Assembly: GCF_035222485.1 (NCBI RefSeq)
Contig: NC_085921.1
Coordinates: forward strand, 2,170,001-2,234,000
Source: Podospora pseudoanserina
Lineage: Eukaryota; Ascomycota; Sordariomycetes; Sordariales; Podosporaceae
Reading direction: 5' to 3'
DNA length: 64,000 nucleotides
Shown piece after piece: positions 1 through 11,387 of the stretch (position 1 is its first letter; the number at the start of each line of letters is the position of its first letter). The notes beneath the pieces are model-generated. The model ran no database searches. It was not told the DNA's origin and saw only the letters and a program-made list of their open reading frames with translations. The position numbers and the translations under genes were made by a program.

Positions 1-400
1 ACCAGCAAGTATGATGGCGGTTACGCAAAACTCACAGAATTCCAGGCATTGCAGAACTTTTCCCATGATGATGATGATGTTCAGGGACTCAATATCATGC
101 CATGCCTCACCGAGAGCTTCTGGGCTCTTCTCCAAGGTTTCCACTGTCCTCGAGACCCGTGGTTGTCGAGGTCGATCATAAACTGCCAATCCCGTCAGAG
201 GGCGGCCTCTTCTGGAATCTGGATTCGAGCTCAGTCGGTTCTTTTGCGGGCAAGGGGTTCCCAGAAGCCGCCAGTTGTGAGACAGTGATGAAACGGGCAT
301 GTGTTGCCGTGGAGGGGTCGTCAACCAGAAACCCCGCCGCTTGGACGTTGATGTCACCATGGTCAGTCATGACAAATCCAACGGCTTTCTAAACTCTTGA
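1..400 (+). other. Unresolved open frame entering from the left edge
   Basis: A frame is open from base 1 to a stop ending at 288. It reads YDGGYAKLTEFQALQNF near its start, which looks protein-like. A second frame, open from about 102 to 392, also looks partly coding-like, so the region could be the last exons of a gene whose body lies off the left edge, with an intron near 137-200. I do not recognise the family and cannot place the splice sites. It may equally be decayed coding sequence or chance. Nothing supports a function. Confidence 0.2.
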
Positions 401-1074
401 AATTCTTTTTAATTTATTTCTTCAGAGTCGTTGCTGGAAACTGGTTGTCGGTTTTGCCAAGCAACCTATACGTGGAACTTTCAACGTCGTCCCATCTCGG
501 AAGCATCAGAGATAAGACGAGGCTTTACGCTTACAGTGGATGACACAACCACTTCGCATAGATGGTCTCGGATCAGAACTGTTTCCTAGTTCGAGTAGTC
601 AAGTGATATCTGAGTGGCCAGGAAGATTGCTGCAGGCATGATCAAGCTGATCGGCAACACAAAGGGGCTTTGTAGTCACCTTGAATGCGCCACCAGTGTC
701 TTTGAAGGCTATCCGATCATAGCCTTGGTGGTCGAGGCTCAGCTAGGCTGTGTCTTGGCCTTGAGTTCCCAAAATGGCAACTTTATATCATGTAATATAA
801 CGTCCATCTCTTCTTAGCAACGTCGGTGTCAAGTATAGAGGTATAGCTCCAAGATCTATGTCTTCACGGTGGCCGGCAGGCGTGCAAAGACTGACCAAAA
901 GCCTGAGCTTCGAGCCCCAGTCTTTGCTCGTATATATTGCACACAACGACATGAACAAGGGTCAACGCCCACATGGTATTCAACATGTCTAATATACAGC
1001 CCGTGGCATGGCATTTAAACACACCCAATACACACTTATAGTACAATTCCACCCCATTTTCATTCTCTCCCCTC
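401..1074. other. Intergenic, no gene seen
   Basis: Ordinary mixed-composition sequence between the edge fragment and the 3' end of the mL38 gene on the minus strand. Short frames here lack ATG starts and family resemblance. The last part is presumably mL38 3' UTR. Confidence 0.5.
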
Positions 1075-2543
1075 CTAATACTTGAGCCCCTTAATCCTCT
1101 TGGAGTACTTCCACAAGCTCTTGTACTTGGGCTTCTGCCTCTTCGCCTCCCAACCCCTCGCCTTCCTAGGCGGCTTCAGCGAGTGCACCCGCGGCTGCTT
1201 AAACTCAACATCCGCCCCCGGAATACCATGCCTAGCCATCACCTCAGCCGTATGCTCATCCCACACGCTCCTGAAAAGCGTGAACCCGACCGGATTAAGA
1301 TCAAACTTATCCCTAAACGACTTGAGCGAGAACCCTTCTCTCCCACCGTACATCTCCTTGAGCTTGGCAAGATCAAGAGGCTGGTTGTTGTTGTGCTCAA
1401 GAACAAACACGCTCAGGCGGTGATAAGGCGAGCCCTTTTGGGCAGTGGGGGGCAGCCAAGGGATGGCGAGGGTGCCGTCTTCGGGGAGGCCGCCCTGGGG
1501 GGATTCAGAGCTGGCTTTGGAGTTGAGACGGTGGAGGTTGAGGGAAGTCGAAGTGGGAGACCAGGGAATGTTGGTGACCATGAAGTGCAGCCGGCGGCCG
1601 TACGAGTCCGTCTCCGGGTTGGGAACGTCCGAGTCCATTACCACGACGGAGAGGAGACGCTCGCCAGAGTTGAAGACTTGCATGCGGAGGTTGGGGGGGC
1701 TTTCGGTGATGAGCGAGTCGAGGATGGTTCCGGGGGGTGCTTTGTAGCCGCGGAAGGTCATCTTGACGTCCATGGTTGGGTCGAACTTGGGGAGGATGTC
1801 GGGGACGATGTTGAACTGGTGGATACGCTGGGTGATGATCTTGTAGTCCATGGAGCGCCACTTGTTTTCGGCAAGGTAGCGGTAGATGGGCTTGTTCATG
1901 TCACCTGGGTGCATGTTAGTGAAAGCTGGCGGCGGTATATAAAGGACATCAACGCACCGTGCCCGTCCTCGAACCGCCTCTTGACCATCGGGTCGTTGAT
2001 ATCGGCCTGAATCTTGAGCTCCTCGACATGTTTCCTCAAACTCTCCAACCGCTTCTGCTTAAACACCTCGCCTCCTCTGTAAGTGCTGGCGTCTGTCTGC
2101 TCTATCCGCTTGATTCTCGCCAGCTCTGCCTTGATCTTGGCGATCTTCTCCTCTCTGTCCTTGGCCAAAACCTTGCGGGCCTCCTGGAAGCACTGGTATG
2201 GCAGCTGCTCGAAAGGAATGTCGCCTGTGGTAGCAATAGCAGCTCTCCTTCTCCTAGAACCAAGTTCTGGTGACAGCAGCTTGGCCAGCTCCTCCTCTGA
2301 TCCCTGCTTGATTGCTGTGATCTCTGAGGCCTTCTTCTGAACAAGAACGGCAGCATCAGCGGCGAGCTTCTGCGCATCCGATCCTGCGGGGGTTGTCGTC
2401 GTGGGCTCATCGCTGCGACTGGGGGTCGACGAAAATTGGCGAATAGCGGCGACGATTGGCCTGGACTGACATGTTGCCGTGGTGCTGGTAGCTTGCCTGA
2501 GAGACCGCACAAGGGGCCGGGCAACCTGCTGAGTCCCCGACAT
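1075..2543 (-). CDS. mrpl35: Mitochondrial large-subunit ribosomal protein mL38 (MRPL35)
   Basis: Structural protein of the mitochondrial 54S subunit, in the matrix. Two exons, 2543-1958 and 1904-1075, are joined across a 53-base intron (donor GTGCGT, branch CTAAC, acceptor CAG) and give 471 residues. The N-terminus is Arg/Ser/Thr-rich with an RQFSST-type presequence, as expected for matrix import. A Lys/Glu-rich helical stretch follows. Residues of about 225-420 form a phosphatidylethanolamine-binding-protein (PEBP) fold with the motif [20 protein letters not shown]. The C-terminus is strongly basic ([17 protein letters not shown]), fitting rRNA contact. PEBP plus basic tail is the hallmark of fungal mL38. 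It is divergent from uL4m, about 396 bases away. The start is the first in-frame ATG before the presequence. Confidence 0.9.
1905..1957 (-). other. Spliceosomal intron in mL38 gene
   Basis: 53-base intron with donor GTGCGT and acceptor CCCAG, read on the minus strand. Removing it joins EDGHG to DMNKPIYR in frame, and the adjacent frames end just inside it. Confidence 0.85.
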
Positions 2544-2939
2544 GATTTCTCAATATTTTGGAGCTGTCTTGGGCTCCCAATTCCACCTATGCCCTGAGCT
2601 GTTGAGGATCTGGTCGGCCTTTCGCTTGTCTCTTGAGCCGGCGCCGATAGAGAAAATTCGTGGACCCATGCACGGCGGTTCATCCAGTCAGCTTCTTGCA
2701 CGCCCAGGGGTCCAGTAAACGTCCGGCCTAGCAAGCGTCTGTGCGCCAACGACTCCAGATCTTTTTTCAGAGCTTCAGGAGCAGCAGCCAGCGACAGCCA
2801 AGATATTCGCGAATTGCCCGACAGAGCGGATATAAGGTCATTCTTGGGAGGGACGATAGCGGGCGCCTTCACTCGGCCTTTTTCTACAACCCGCCGCTTT
2901 TCTGGTCGAGCACCGATTGCCGACGGCAGACCCCCCGCA
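2544..2939. promoter_or_regulatory. Shared divergent promoter of mL38 and uL4m
   Basis: 396 bases separate the two opposed start codons of two large-subunit mitoribosomal genes. No other gene is needed to explain the interval. An open frame on the minus strand crosses it but begins without ATG. I see no clear TATA box. The spacing suggests one bidirectional promoter, which is inference. Confidence 0.55.
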
Positions 2940-4065
2940 ATGGCCGGCAAGGGGATGAGGTGCCTCAGCGAGGCGATGAGGGGCTTGAGCCTCGGTGCGC
3001 AAACATGCAGAACAGTCTCAGTGTGTATTTTCTGTCCGGCCTTGGTTCTGGGTTAGATTTGGACAGTCTTGCTGATATGCTGTGTCCATAACCAGGTCCG
3101 CACAGCTCCGTTAATATCAAGGCGGTCCATGGCCACCGAGGCGCCCGTTTCCAAAATCACACGATCAGTAGCTGAGAAATGGACTCCCAGTATGCGATAG
3201 CCTCACTCGGTCTACGAATGACCATACAACAGTGATCTTCCTGCTAACAGAGCTAATAGTCACCACTGTCCCTGTTACCGTCCACTCCTTCCCCGACCTT
3301 GCCCCCCGCTCCCTCGAAACATACTCAGCCAAGCACCTCTACCTCCCCCTCCGCCGCGACATTCTTCACCTTGCGGTCGTCTACGAAGGTGACAACACAC
3401 GACAGGGTACGGCCCAAGCCAAGACTCGCTGGGAGGTCGCCGGCTCCCACAGAAAGGTTCGCCCACAAAAGGGCTCAGGCAGAGCTCGTGTTGGCAACAA
3501 GCAGTCACCGCTACAGCGCGGTGGTGGTAAATCCCACGGTCCCCGAAACCGCGATTTCGGCACCAAGCTCAACCGCAAGGTTTACGATCTGGCCTGGCGC
3601 ACAGCTCTTTCTTACCGATATCGCCGTGGCGAGCTCATCGTTACCGAGGACGGGCTCGATCTCCCTCTCCCTGAGGACTTCCTCCAGCAAGCCCAGGACG
3701 GCCTCTTGACCCGTGAGCTTGAGGATGCATTTATTGAAAAGTACGTTGGCGAGATGCTCGGAGCGATGCAGTGGGGCAAGGCTCATGGCAGGACGACATT
3801 CATCACGGGGGAGGAGCGGATGAACCTGTTCACCGCGATGGGGGTGGCGGGTGAGAACGGCAGGGCTTTGGAGCTGGAGGATGTGGATGTCAAGGATTTG
3901 CTTGAGACGGGCAGGATTGTCGTGGAAAGGTCGGTCCTGAAGGAGATGATCAAGCGGCATAGGAGTGATCTGGTGACGAGCATTTTCCTGCCTGGCCAGA
4001 AGAACACCAAGGAGACAACAATGGGCACTGTTGTTTACCCGTCTAGCAAGGTTTCATATGCCTAG
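2940..4065 (+). CDS. yml6: Mitochondrial ribosomal protein uL4m (MRPL4/YmL6)
   Basis: Matrix rRNA-binding protein of the 54S subunit, uL4 family. Three exons: 2940-3020, 3096-3189 and 3260-4065, 326 residues. Intron 1 has donor GTGTGT and acceptor CCAG. Intron 2 has donor GTATGC, branch GCTAAC and acceptor TAG. This is the only donor/acceptor set I found that keeps SRRSMATEAPVSKITRS in frame with TTVPVTVHSFPDLAP. The signature uL4 loop is present (GTAQAKTRWEVAGSHRKVRPQKG, with GSGRARVGNKQSP after it), followed by RGGGKSHGPRNRDF. The N-terminal 50 residues are Arg/Ser-rich without acids, as in a matrix presequence. The first exon is short and its start was chosen by frame and by divergent placement to mL38, so the extreme N-terminus is less certain than the rest. 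Confidence 0.88.
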
Positions 4066-6349
4066 TTCAGAGTTGATGGAGGCCCTGGTTTGTATTATAC
4101 ACTAAAAGAAACACTGCTGGATTAGGGGCAGTTGTTGTATGTAAATTGTTACTATTTTGGAAGCCATGTACTGTTTGGTTTGCCGTTTGTGCTTCTTTTG
4201 GGCTCCTGCTTGTATAAGCTCAGATAGACGCTGCAGAGGGTGCTCAAGGACTTTGTGGCACTGTCAGATGACTCCTGTCATGAGGATTGCTGCCAGTGCC
4301 CAACAACTGCCTTGTGTGGGTGGTGAATGCGTGTTGACAAAGCCACAATCAATGTCATCGCCGATTTACACAGTGCCAGCTGTGGAGCAGCAGTCAGGAG
4401 CAGGCAGAGCGCCCCGCTTTTTCATGTTCGATTTTGCAGGCGTGCACAGACCAGTCCCCTTGTGTATATAATTTCGCCCGCCCTCCCGTCAACTTCCTCC
4501 CCTTCTTCTTTTTTCTTCTCCATCCAAGTGCAGGGGTTTTACGCGTATCAGTGAGGATTCGTCCGAGATCGCGTTTTTGCTAGTTGAAAACTACATACCT
4601 GACCGCTCTTGTTGGGACTCGTTCCTGGCAGGGAATTTTTGGAATTACCAACTTCTTCAGCTTTGGAGAGAAATTCTGGTCTTGTTTTTCATTGCCAACG
4701 TTTGCTTGGTTCGAGCGTGGCAAGGAAGAGCGGCGATTGGATTGTGGGACGGGGATTACAACGAATCGAACACGACTTGTCTAACAGCGACTTTTTGATT
4801 TTGGCGCTGCGATGGGAGGGTCGTCCTTTTTGGGTTGACCAGTCTGTGATGGTCACGACTTTGATTGATGAGAGGGGCTGTGCTTGGACAACTTCGAAAC
4901 ATTGGTCTCTGACGCGGTCGCCCAGGCGGTCACTGAGTCGAGAGGGAAGAGTCGCACGACGTGTCAGAGTTGGACCGGCTCGTGATGCAACAGTGCTTTT
5001 GAGTTTTGAGCGTGTTCAACAAAGTTTGATATGGGTGGTGGAGTTGTGGATTGCTGGCGTTTGATAATATTGAAATTTGGCCGCGCCATGAGTTGTCGCT
5101 CGTGGGCTGGTTATCATCACCCGCCAGCACTGCTCTCCAGATTTGTCAGCCCATCTCACGCACTGTGTAACCCCCCATATTCGTGACTCTCTCTATTCCA
5201 ACAACCCTGCTGTAAATCATCGAGAATAGTAGTGATAATGAGCATCTTGACAATGACATGAATGGGATATAGCCAAATGACGTCGTGCTACATGCTGAGG
5301 ATATGCAACGGCGATCGCTTCAGCCCAGCGGTCTGGACAGTGAGGTTTTAGGTTCGTAGGTTTGCGGCACATCAGCCCGATTTCTTCAGGGCGGTCCAGG
5401 GCGGCCGCCGCCTGTTGCCTGGGTGGGTGGTGTGGAGGACAACGTCCGATGGACCAACCGATCAACAGAAACGCCGGCTCCTTAGTGTGACTCTTTATCA
5501 ATCACACGGAATTCTCGGAGTCAGAGAGAGAACTGAATAGCGTCTTATAATGATATGATAACTGAATGGATAATGGCAATGGTATCTCCTCAATTCATCG
5601 AAGATGGAAATTGATAATGGACATCCGGCGGCGGGCAGCGGGCCGTCGAGATCAAATCGCCAAAAGGCTGGATGGAAAGTAGGCACCCGATTGGCTGGCG
5701 CGCGAGGGTTGCGCGACCAGTTCAGGGAGAGTGGGTTCGTGTGGGTTAGAGTGGGGCGCGTGGCAGAAAGAGACTTCCGCACTGTCCAGTTCTGGGAGCG
5801 GCCAAGTGACCGAACGGCTTCTACCAAGGAAGGCGAGCACCGCAGCACCTCCTCTCCTCCATCATCATCCATCAAACCTCACAACCGCCCATCGCCCAAC
5901 CGCCTCATTCAATCGCCCAGAGCCCCAGAAGAGGCCCGCGACCGCCGAAAACCACCGATTCCCGTCATAGAGAACGGTCTGAAAGCATTCACCGCCCCGA
6001 AATCCGATTTTTCGAGTCCGCCGCTGCAGCAGGAGGAGTGCATGTTGCTGGATTGAGGTTCTGCGAAGCCGTCGTCGGCGCTTTCGCGCGACTCGCCCAC
6101 AACAACCTCCTCCCCCGCCCCAGGCCCTTCCCGCATCGCATCTCCGACTTTTCCATCGAGCGAAGCGGTCTATCATCCCCAGGCCGCCGTCTTCTTTGCG
6201 AATCCGATACCGACCGCTTGTTTGTTCAATTTTTTTCTTTGTCCGTGTCGCCACTCCGCTCGGGTGACGGTCGCGCCAAGGATTTTCTCTCGGTCACCCT
6301 TATCGTCCCGACCACATCGCATCATCTCGCCATTGTCGGTCGGTCCATC
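4066..6349. other. 2.3-kb intergenic region with an orphan promoter-like element
   Basis: This lies between the uL4m stop and the Med19 start. At 4462-4470 there is a TATA-like TGTATATAA, followed by a C/T-rich tract (about 4475-4530) and an ACGCGT at about 4540, the layout of a fungal promoter, yet no convincing protein follows. A 150-codon frame at 5604-6056 begins with ATG but has no family resemblance. The region from about 6040 to 6349 is probably the Med19 5' leader. An unannotated noncoding transcript is possible. Confidence 0.4.
4462..4545 (+). promoter_or_regulatory. Orphan TATA box plus C/T tract
   Basis: TATA-like TGTATATAA, then a pyrimidine-rich stretch (TCTTCTTTTTTCTTCTCC) and an ACGCGT hexamer within about 85 bases. 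Fungal protein genes often start transcription in such C/T tracts. No reading frame downstream resembles a known protein, so the product would be noncoding or unrecognised. Confidence 0.3.
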
Positions 6350-7530
6350 ATGTCCTTCCACCCTCAGACTCCGCAAAGCCCCTCGCAATTCTCTCCTGGC
6401 ACGAGCGACCAGAATATGAGCATGAGCAGCTCCATGACCTCCATCACGACCGCTCTGCCGACTCCTGCCCACAGCGTAAACGGAAGCACACTACCCACCG
6501 ACGCCTCCCAGGACGTCGTCATGGGCGGAGACTCCCCCCACAAGCGCAAGCGAGCCTTTGATGATCTCGGCGATAGACAGCAGAAGAAGGTGCACAGCGA
6601 GGGCCGCAAACTTGGTATTGATGACCTGCACCTTGATGTGGGCGAGAAATACCTCCTTTGCAGAACTCGTAAGGCTCCCTTGAAACTCAGTGATGAATGC
6701 GGTGGTTTCTTGGTGACTACTGCTTTTTGTTCAAAGACTTGGTTAACACGTGCTCTTTCTAGCCCATCCTACGCCGCGCCCGCATGTGTCGGAAGATCTC
6801 TTTGAGCTCTACGGCTTGGGACCTCTTGCCGACTCGGTAGCCCGCGTGCTTCCGAACGGTGAGAAGAATGCGATCAGGAAGACGTACAAGGGCTTCATCA
6901 AGAAGCTCGGCGTTCAAGGCCACTTCGACTCGGTCAAGCAAGATCCCCACCGCGAGGATAGCATGCTCTGGTTGATGCAGGTGCCCGAGGATGTTTGGGA
7001 TGCAAGATACGTCAGGGGCAAGGATATTCACCATGGATTCAACCCCGAGGTCAAGAGCAAGCTGATGCGTGCTACGACTATGAGCAAGGGTGTCGTTCCC
7101 AAGAGTGTCTGGGACAGCTCGGTCTTGGGCGAGATTGGCCCCGGCAAGGGCGACAGAGCCATGTCTTCTGCCAGACCTACCGCACCCAACACCCCGCTCA
7201 ACCTTGGAGGGTCTCAACAGCCTCGTATCAAGGTTGGCACTCCGGTCGCTGCCCAGGATAGGGCCAAGCGTGCCGTCAAGAAGAGAAGCTACGGTGACAG
7301 CAGCTTCGAAGGCTACGGCGAAGGCTTTCCAGACGATGACACAGGCGCTGCGTCAGGCTACTCTACTGGAGAGGGTGATATGGCGTCTGGGAACAAGCGC
7401 AGAAAAAAGGTGCTTCTTCATGGCTGATCTCGAGCATCGGGGACATCTTTTACTGACACGTGAACAGACTCATGGAGTCTCACAGGCCCATCCTCAAGCC
7501 CGGCAACCGGTCTATGGCGCTGGAACTTAG
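6350..7530 (+). CDS. rox3: Mediator complex subunit 19 (Med19/Rox3)
   Basis: Subunit of the Mediator head that bridges activators and RNA polymerase II in the nucleus. Three exons: 6350-6668, 6763-7409 and 7468-7530, 342 residues. Intron 1 has donor GTAAGG and acceptor CTAG. Intron 2 has donor GTGCTT and acceptor ACAG. The N-terminus [14 protein letters not shown] is typical of fungal Rox3 and is followed by a Ser/Thr linker and a basic stretch (HKRKRAF). The conserved core runs from about residue 85 to 205 ([47 protein letters not shown]). The tail is basic, ending its second exon in NKRRKK, as in the family. The last exon (21 codons) is the weakest part, because another frame would also be open across the acceptor at 7467. 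Confidence 0.85.
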
Positions 7531-9306
7531 GAGTCTCCAGCTGCTGAGTCCAGCCAGCCGCCGCCCGAGCATGTCACCAAGTCGCAGACTGCTACCAAAA
7601 AGCAAACTGCAAACGGTGGTGCCAAAGCACAGGGACGAGGACGCCGGCCACGTGCCGATTAGAAAAGCCACACCTACCAGTGTTCAGGGTGATACCTGGT
7701 GTACCGGTTGACGATGACCTTGGCTCGCCCGCGACGCATCATACAATGTTTTGCCTTGTCTTGCCTCTTTGCGCGGAGAGTTGACAACCGAGACGAAAAG
7801 ACGGTCACAGCTTTTGGAGCCTTTTCTTTGCAACGAATGTGGTCGGCAGCAACAGCGATTGGTATCGACCCGCGAACTTGAGACGCTAGCCGCATAGTTG
7901 ATGAATACGGCATCGATTTGATCAAAGCATACCCATCAACTTGAATTTCCGGTATCCGTCAGTCTATACGGCCTTGTCTCAATCGCAATCAACCGATCCT
8001 TTCGCGTTTGTTGGATGGCTTTCGTTGTCGAGCAGAGGGCATTGGCTTTGTGGGTTCACTACAATCGTGGGCTAACATCGAGGGCATCATCGGGGGACAC
8101 AAGAAACACTGATATCTTGCATTTTGCAAATTTGATTTTTCAGCAAGGCGTTGGGGTTTAAGGTTCTGTCTTTTTATTTTACATTTAATTTGATATTCCC
8201 CGGGGGAGGGAACAACACAAAACAACAAACAAACAAGCTTTATACCTTTTGGGGGACCAGGGTTACTTGAGGCATTTCATCGTTCTTGACATTTGGCGAG
8301 GTGGGGGCGCGGGGGAAACGTTCACAAAGATCATACCAAGGACATGAGAAACATGATGAGAGGGTACATTGGCGGGCTTTGATTATTCTGACGCGCGCGA
8401 GGTTCTGTATTATTGTTTTTCTTTGCTGAGGGGCAGCAGGACAGGGGACCTACATGACCAACCGAGGACCGAGGCCGGGATCATAAGGAACGGGTTTATG
8501 AAAAGGGGGTTTAGAGAGGGTTGACCGGCTGGCTTCTTCTTTTTTTATGAGAGGAGTTTTGATATCGCAAGGGGTGGTGGGTGAGTTTCCTGGTCTATAT
8601 GGTCTGTGGTTTTGGGGTTGGTGAGGTTGCTGCTTTTGTCTTCCGGGGGGGATGATGTGGTGGGGAGTAGGGAGAGATGGTGGTGAGGTTAGGTGATGAT
8701 GGGGGGTGAGAAGGAGGGAGTGGAAAAGCGATAATAAAGCAGCGTTTGCTATCTTGTATCCTGTGTGCCGTGATGTGATTGTGATGTGCGTTGTTCCTCC
8801 CTCCAGATGGGCTGTTCAGTTTGATGAACCTTTTTGTTGCAACCAGGTATTGTCTAGGGAGCCACATTTGGTGCAATTGGATGGGTGGTCTTACGAATGT
8901 CCGTCAGGATGTCCCCTTTTTCCTTCTGCGGCTTCAGTTGATAGGTAGTTCTTGGTGATGACGGTTGTGGTCTACCCAGTTGCATGCGCGTCGGGAGAGA
9001 TATTTATATTTCCTGCTGGCCAGGCCGGTGGTGATTCACACCATCCAAGTCATCAGTTATTAAGCGATAGGCGTTTACGCCATCTGCTCGTGTTCTTACC
9101 GAGTACCAGTTGAGCACAACTCAGACGACCATGGTTTTAGTCACGCCTTCATTCAGCCACACCAAAGGTTACCACAACCTATGTCTAGGGTCGGGAGCCA
9201 ACAAGTCCCGGTTAGGGGGGGAGGCGTAGTCTTGCAGGTAAGATTACCATCGCTCGTTCTCTGTCTTTTGTAGGTACTAACCAAAGATTATACATTACAA
9301 CAAAAT
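7531..9306. other. Intergenic between convergent Med19 and hydrolase genes
   Basis: About 1.8 kb holding the two 3' ends. No frame here is convincing. The 8200-8750 segment is purine-rich on the plus strand, with runs of G. A TATA-like ATATTTATATT at about 9000 has no gene after it. Confidence 0.5.
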
Positions 9307-11387
9307 CTAATCCAAATCCTCGCCCTCCTCCCCCAAAACAACCCTTCTCGTCCCATCCTCCCTCACCCAACCAGCCACCATCTCCCCCACATCCCCCACC
9401 AGCAGCTCATAATGCGGCGCCGTGTCAAAAAACAGTCCACAATGAGCCCCCACCTCGTCCACATCCCGCATGTAGACCTGAACCCAGCACTTGTCGTCCC
9501 GTTCCCTAGGCAAAAGGCAGAATTTCCCGAGCCGTTTCTTCCCACCTGCTTCTTCATCATCTTCTTCTTGTTGATCCAAAGAGGAGGTTTTGTGGAGTTT
9601 ATTCCTCTGCTGACGGTCCTGCTCCTTTTGGCGTAGTCTCTCTTCCTTTTCTCGGGCTTTCGCCTCGGCTTTGGCTTGCTTTTCCGCCTCTTTGGCTTTT
9701 TGGGCTCGGAGCTTTTCTTCTTCTTTGGCTTTTTGAGCAATGGCCTTCTCCCGGGCTTTTATGGCTCTGGACCGGGATTTGACCGCTTCTTCGTATGTCT
9801 TTTTGGTCTGCTTGTAAGCCTTTTCTGCTTGTTTACGGGTTTCTTTGTCGGGGAGGGAATCAAGATCCGGGGGGGTAGGTGGGGTTGGTTCATCTGGGAT
9901 GGGGGGGAGGGTGTCATCTTCTGGTGGAGGTGGTGGTGGCTGGGTTGGTTCTGGTGGTGTCGGGGAGGAAGATTCCTCTTTTTGCAGTTCTTCCTCCAGG
10001 GGTTCTTCTTCAGGGATTGGTGTTGGGTCCAAGACCTGAAGAATCTCTGCAGCTCTGCCTGCATCGCTGTGGTCTTCTATCGAAATCCTGGGGGTGGACA
10101 CCCCTGATTGTATCGGTGACGAGGTTGACGGTCTGAGGAGGCCATTGTCGGCGTTGCCGGGTTTTCGTGGCTTCTTTGGGATGCCGGTGGAGACGGTGTA
10201 GTAGTTTACGAATCTGACTCTGGGGCCGAGTTCGGGGTGGGCTATGTCGTCAATGTCTTCTAGTTGACGGAGTCTTTTGTACCTGGTCTTTAGGCCGTTC
10301 CAATCGGCGAGGCAGCCGCCGAATTCAAGATGAGAGACGATGTGGCTGGCTGCTGCTTCAAAGAGGTTCTCTTGCTTGTGTTTTTGGGCAAAGTGGGCTA
10401 TGTTCTTGATCCAGCCGCGATCGATGAAGGCGACGTCGTTGAAGAACGTTGGGTTGTAGGTTGGGTCCGGTTCTGGGGCTGCAGGTGGAGATGGGAAGGG
10501 ATACTGTCCGAGTGTAGGGGAAGGTGCCCCTGAGGGAGGCCGTATTTTCTCGTAGATTGAGGCATCGGGAGATAGACGACCTGATGGTGATGGTGCAATA
10601 TCCCTGGGTATCACTGAGTCTGAAGATGTCCTATCTAGTGCTGTAGGGGGTGGAGGTGAGGGCCTGAAGAGACTGGCGATGCCGGATACAACGATACCAG
10701 GGTGAAGGCCAAGTAAGGGAGCGTCGAGAGAAATGCTCCCTAGGATCCGGTGACGGAAAGGAGGTCCTCCGCTTGGTGGTGCGTCATGTCTTGGCTAATG
10801 GGGGTTGATGTTAGCTCAAGACCTTGCCTCTGTGGAACATATTCACAACAGCGGCCGCCCCCAATACAGACCGCCGTGGCTGCTTATTTTTTTAAAGACA
10901 AACTTACCAACAAGACAATATCGGCAGCCAAAAGCCCTCCCATGGAATGCCCTACCAATACCACGTCGGTGGTGGGCGATTCATGAGGCATCAGCCACTT
11001 GCTGAAGTTCTCGCAGGCCACCTCGATAGACTTGTATGTCTTGTACCGGGGGTAGATCTTGGTGTGAATGATATGAGTCTCGGCCAGTGCCTCCTTGAGA
11101 AAAGCATGCACGTGTGCGGGAAACGAGCGGAATGACGAATCATTGCCCATGAAGCCGTGGATGTAGATGACCAGCAACTTGCGCCTCCTTGGTTGGCCAT
11201 GCTCCTCCATACTCAACCCCGCCGTCGAGGACACCAATGACTGTGTCGAAGACATGCGGGGATCGCGGACCAGACCCGGACCAGATGACCATGTTGGCAA
11301 CCTGTAGGGATCAGACGCACCTGGCAGCTGGAGGGTTGAGTGCACAGACGGTGGTGGTGATAGGTTCGAGCTTGTGGTTGATGGCAT
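9307..11387 (-). CDS. Alpha/beta-hydrolase (lipase-like) with coiled-coil tail
   Basis: Two exons, 11387-10908 and 10794-9307, 655 residues. The 113-base intron has donor GTAAGT and acceptor TTAG. Residues of about 70-230 form an alpha/beta-hydrolase core: LVIYIHGFMGND supplies the oxyanion-hole HG, VVLVGHSMGGLLAAD holds the nucleophile Ser148, and ISLDAPLLGLHPG follows. The fold resembles the DUF676/serine-esterase group, so lipid or acyl ester hydrolysis is likely, though the substrate is unknown. From about residue 370 the protein is Pro/Glu-rich, then about 95 residues of Lys/Glu/Ala heptad-like coiled coil. It ends with a folded-looking tail (KFCLLPRERDDKCWVQVYMRDVDEVGAH). The tail suggests oligomerisation or scaffold binding. 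No signal peptide or clear membrane segment is seen. Confidence 0.8.

Noticed and set aside
1183-2010. 275-codon plus-strand frame
   Set aside because: Antisense to the well-supported mL38 gene and crosses its intron; composition mirrors the coding strand.
2554-2950. Minus-strand frame across the mL38/uL4m promoter
   Set aside because: Starts without ATG, overlaps the uL4m first exon and continues into mL38 in a wrong frame; no family resemblance.
5604-6056. 150-codon ATG frame upstream of Med19
   Set aside because: No domain, biased composition, and position fits a promoter or leader; kept only as a remark.
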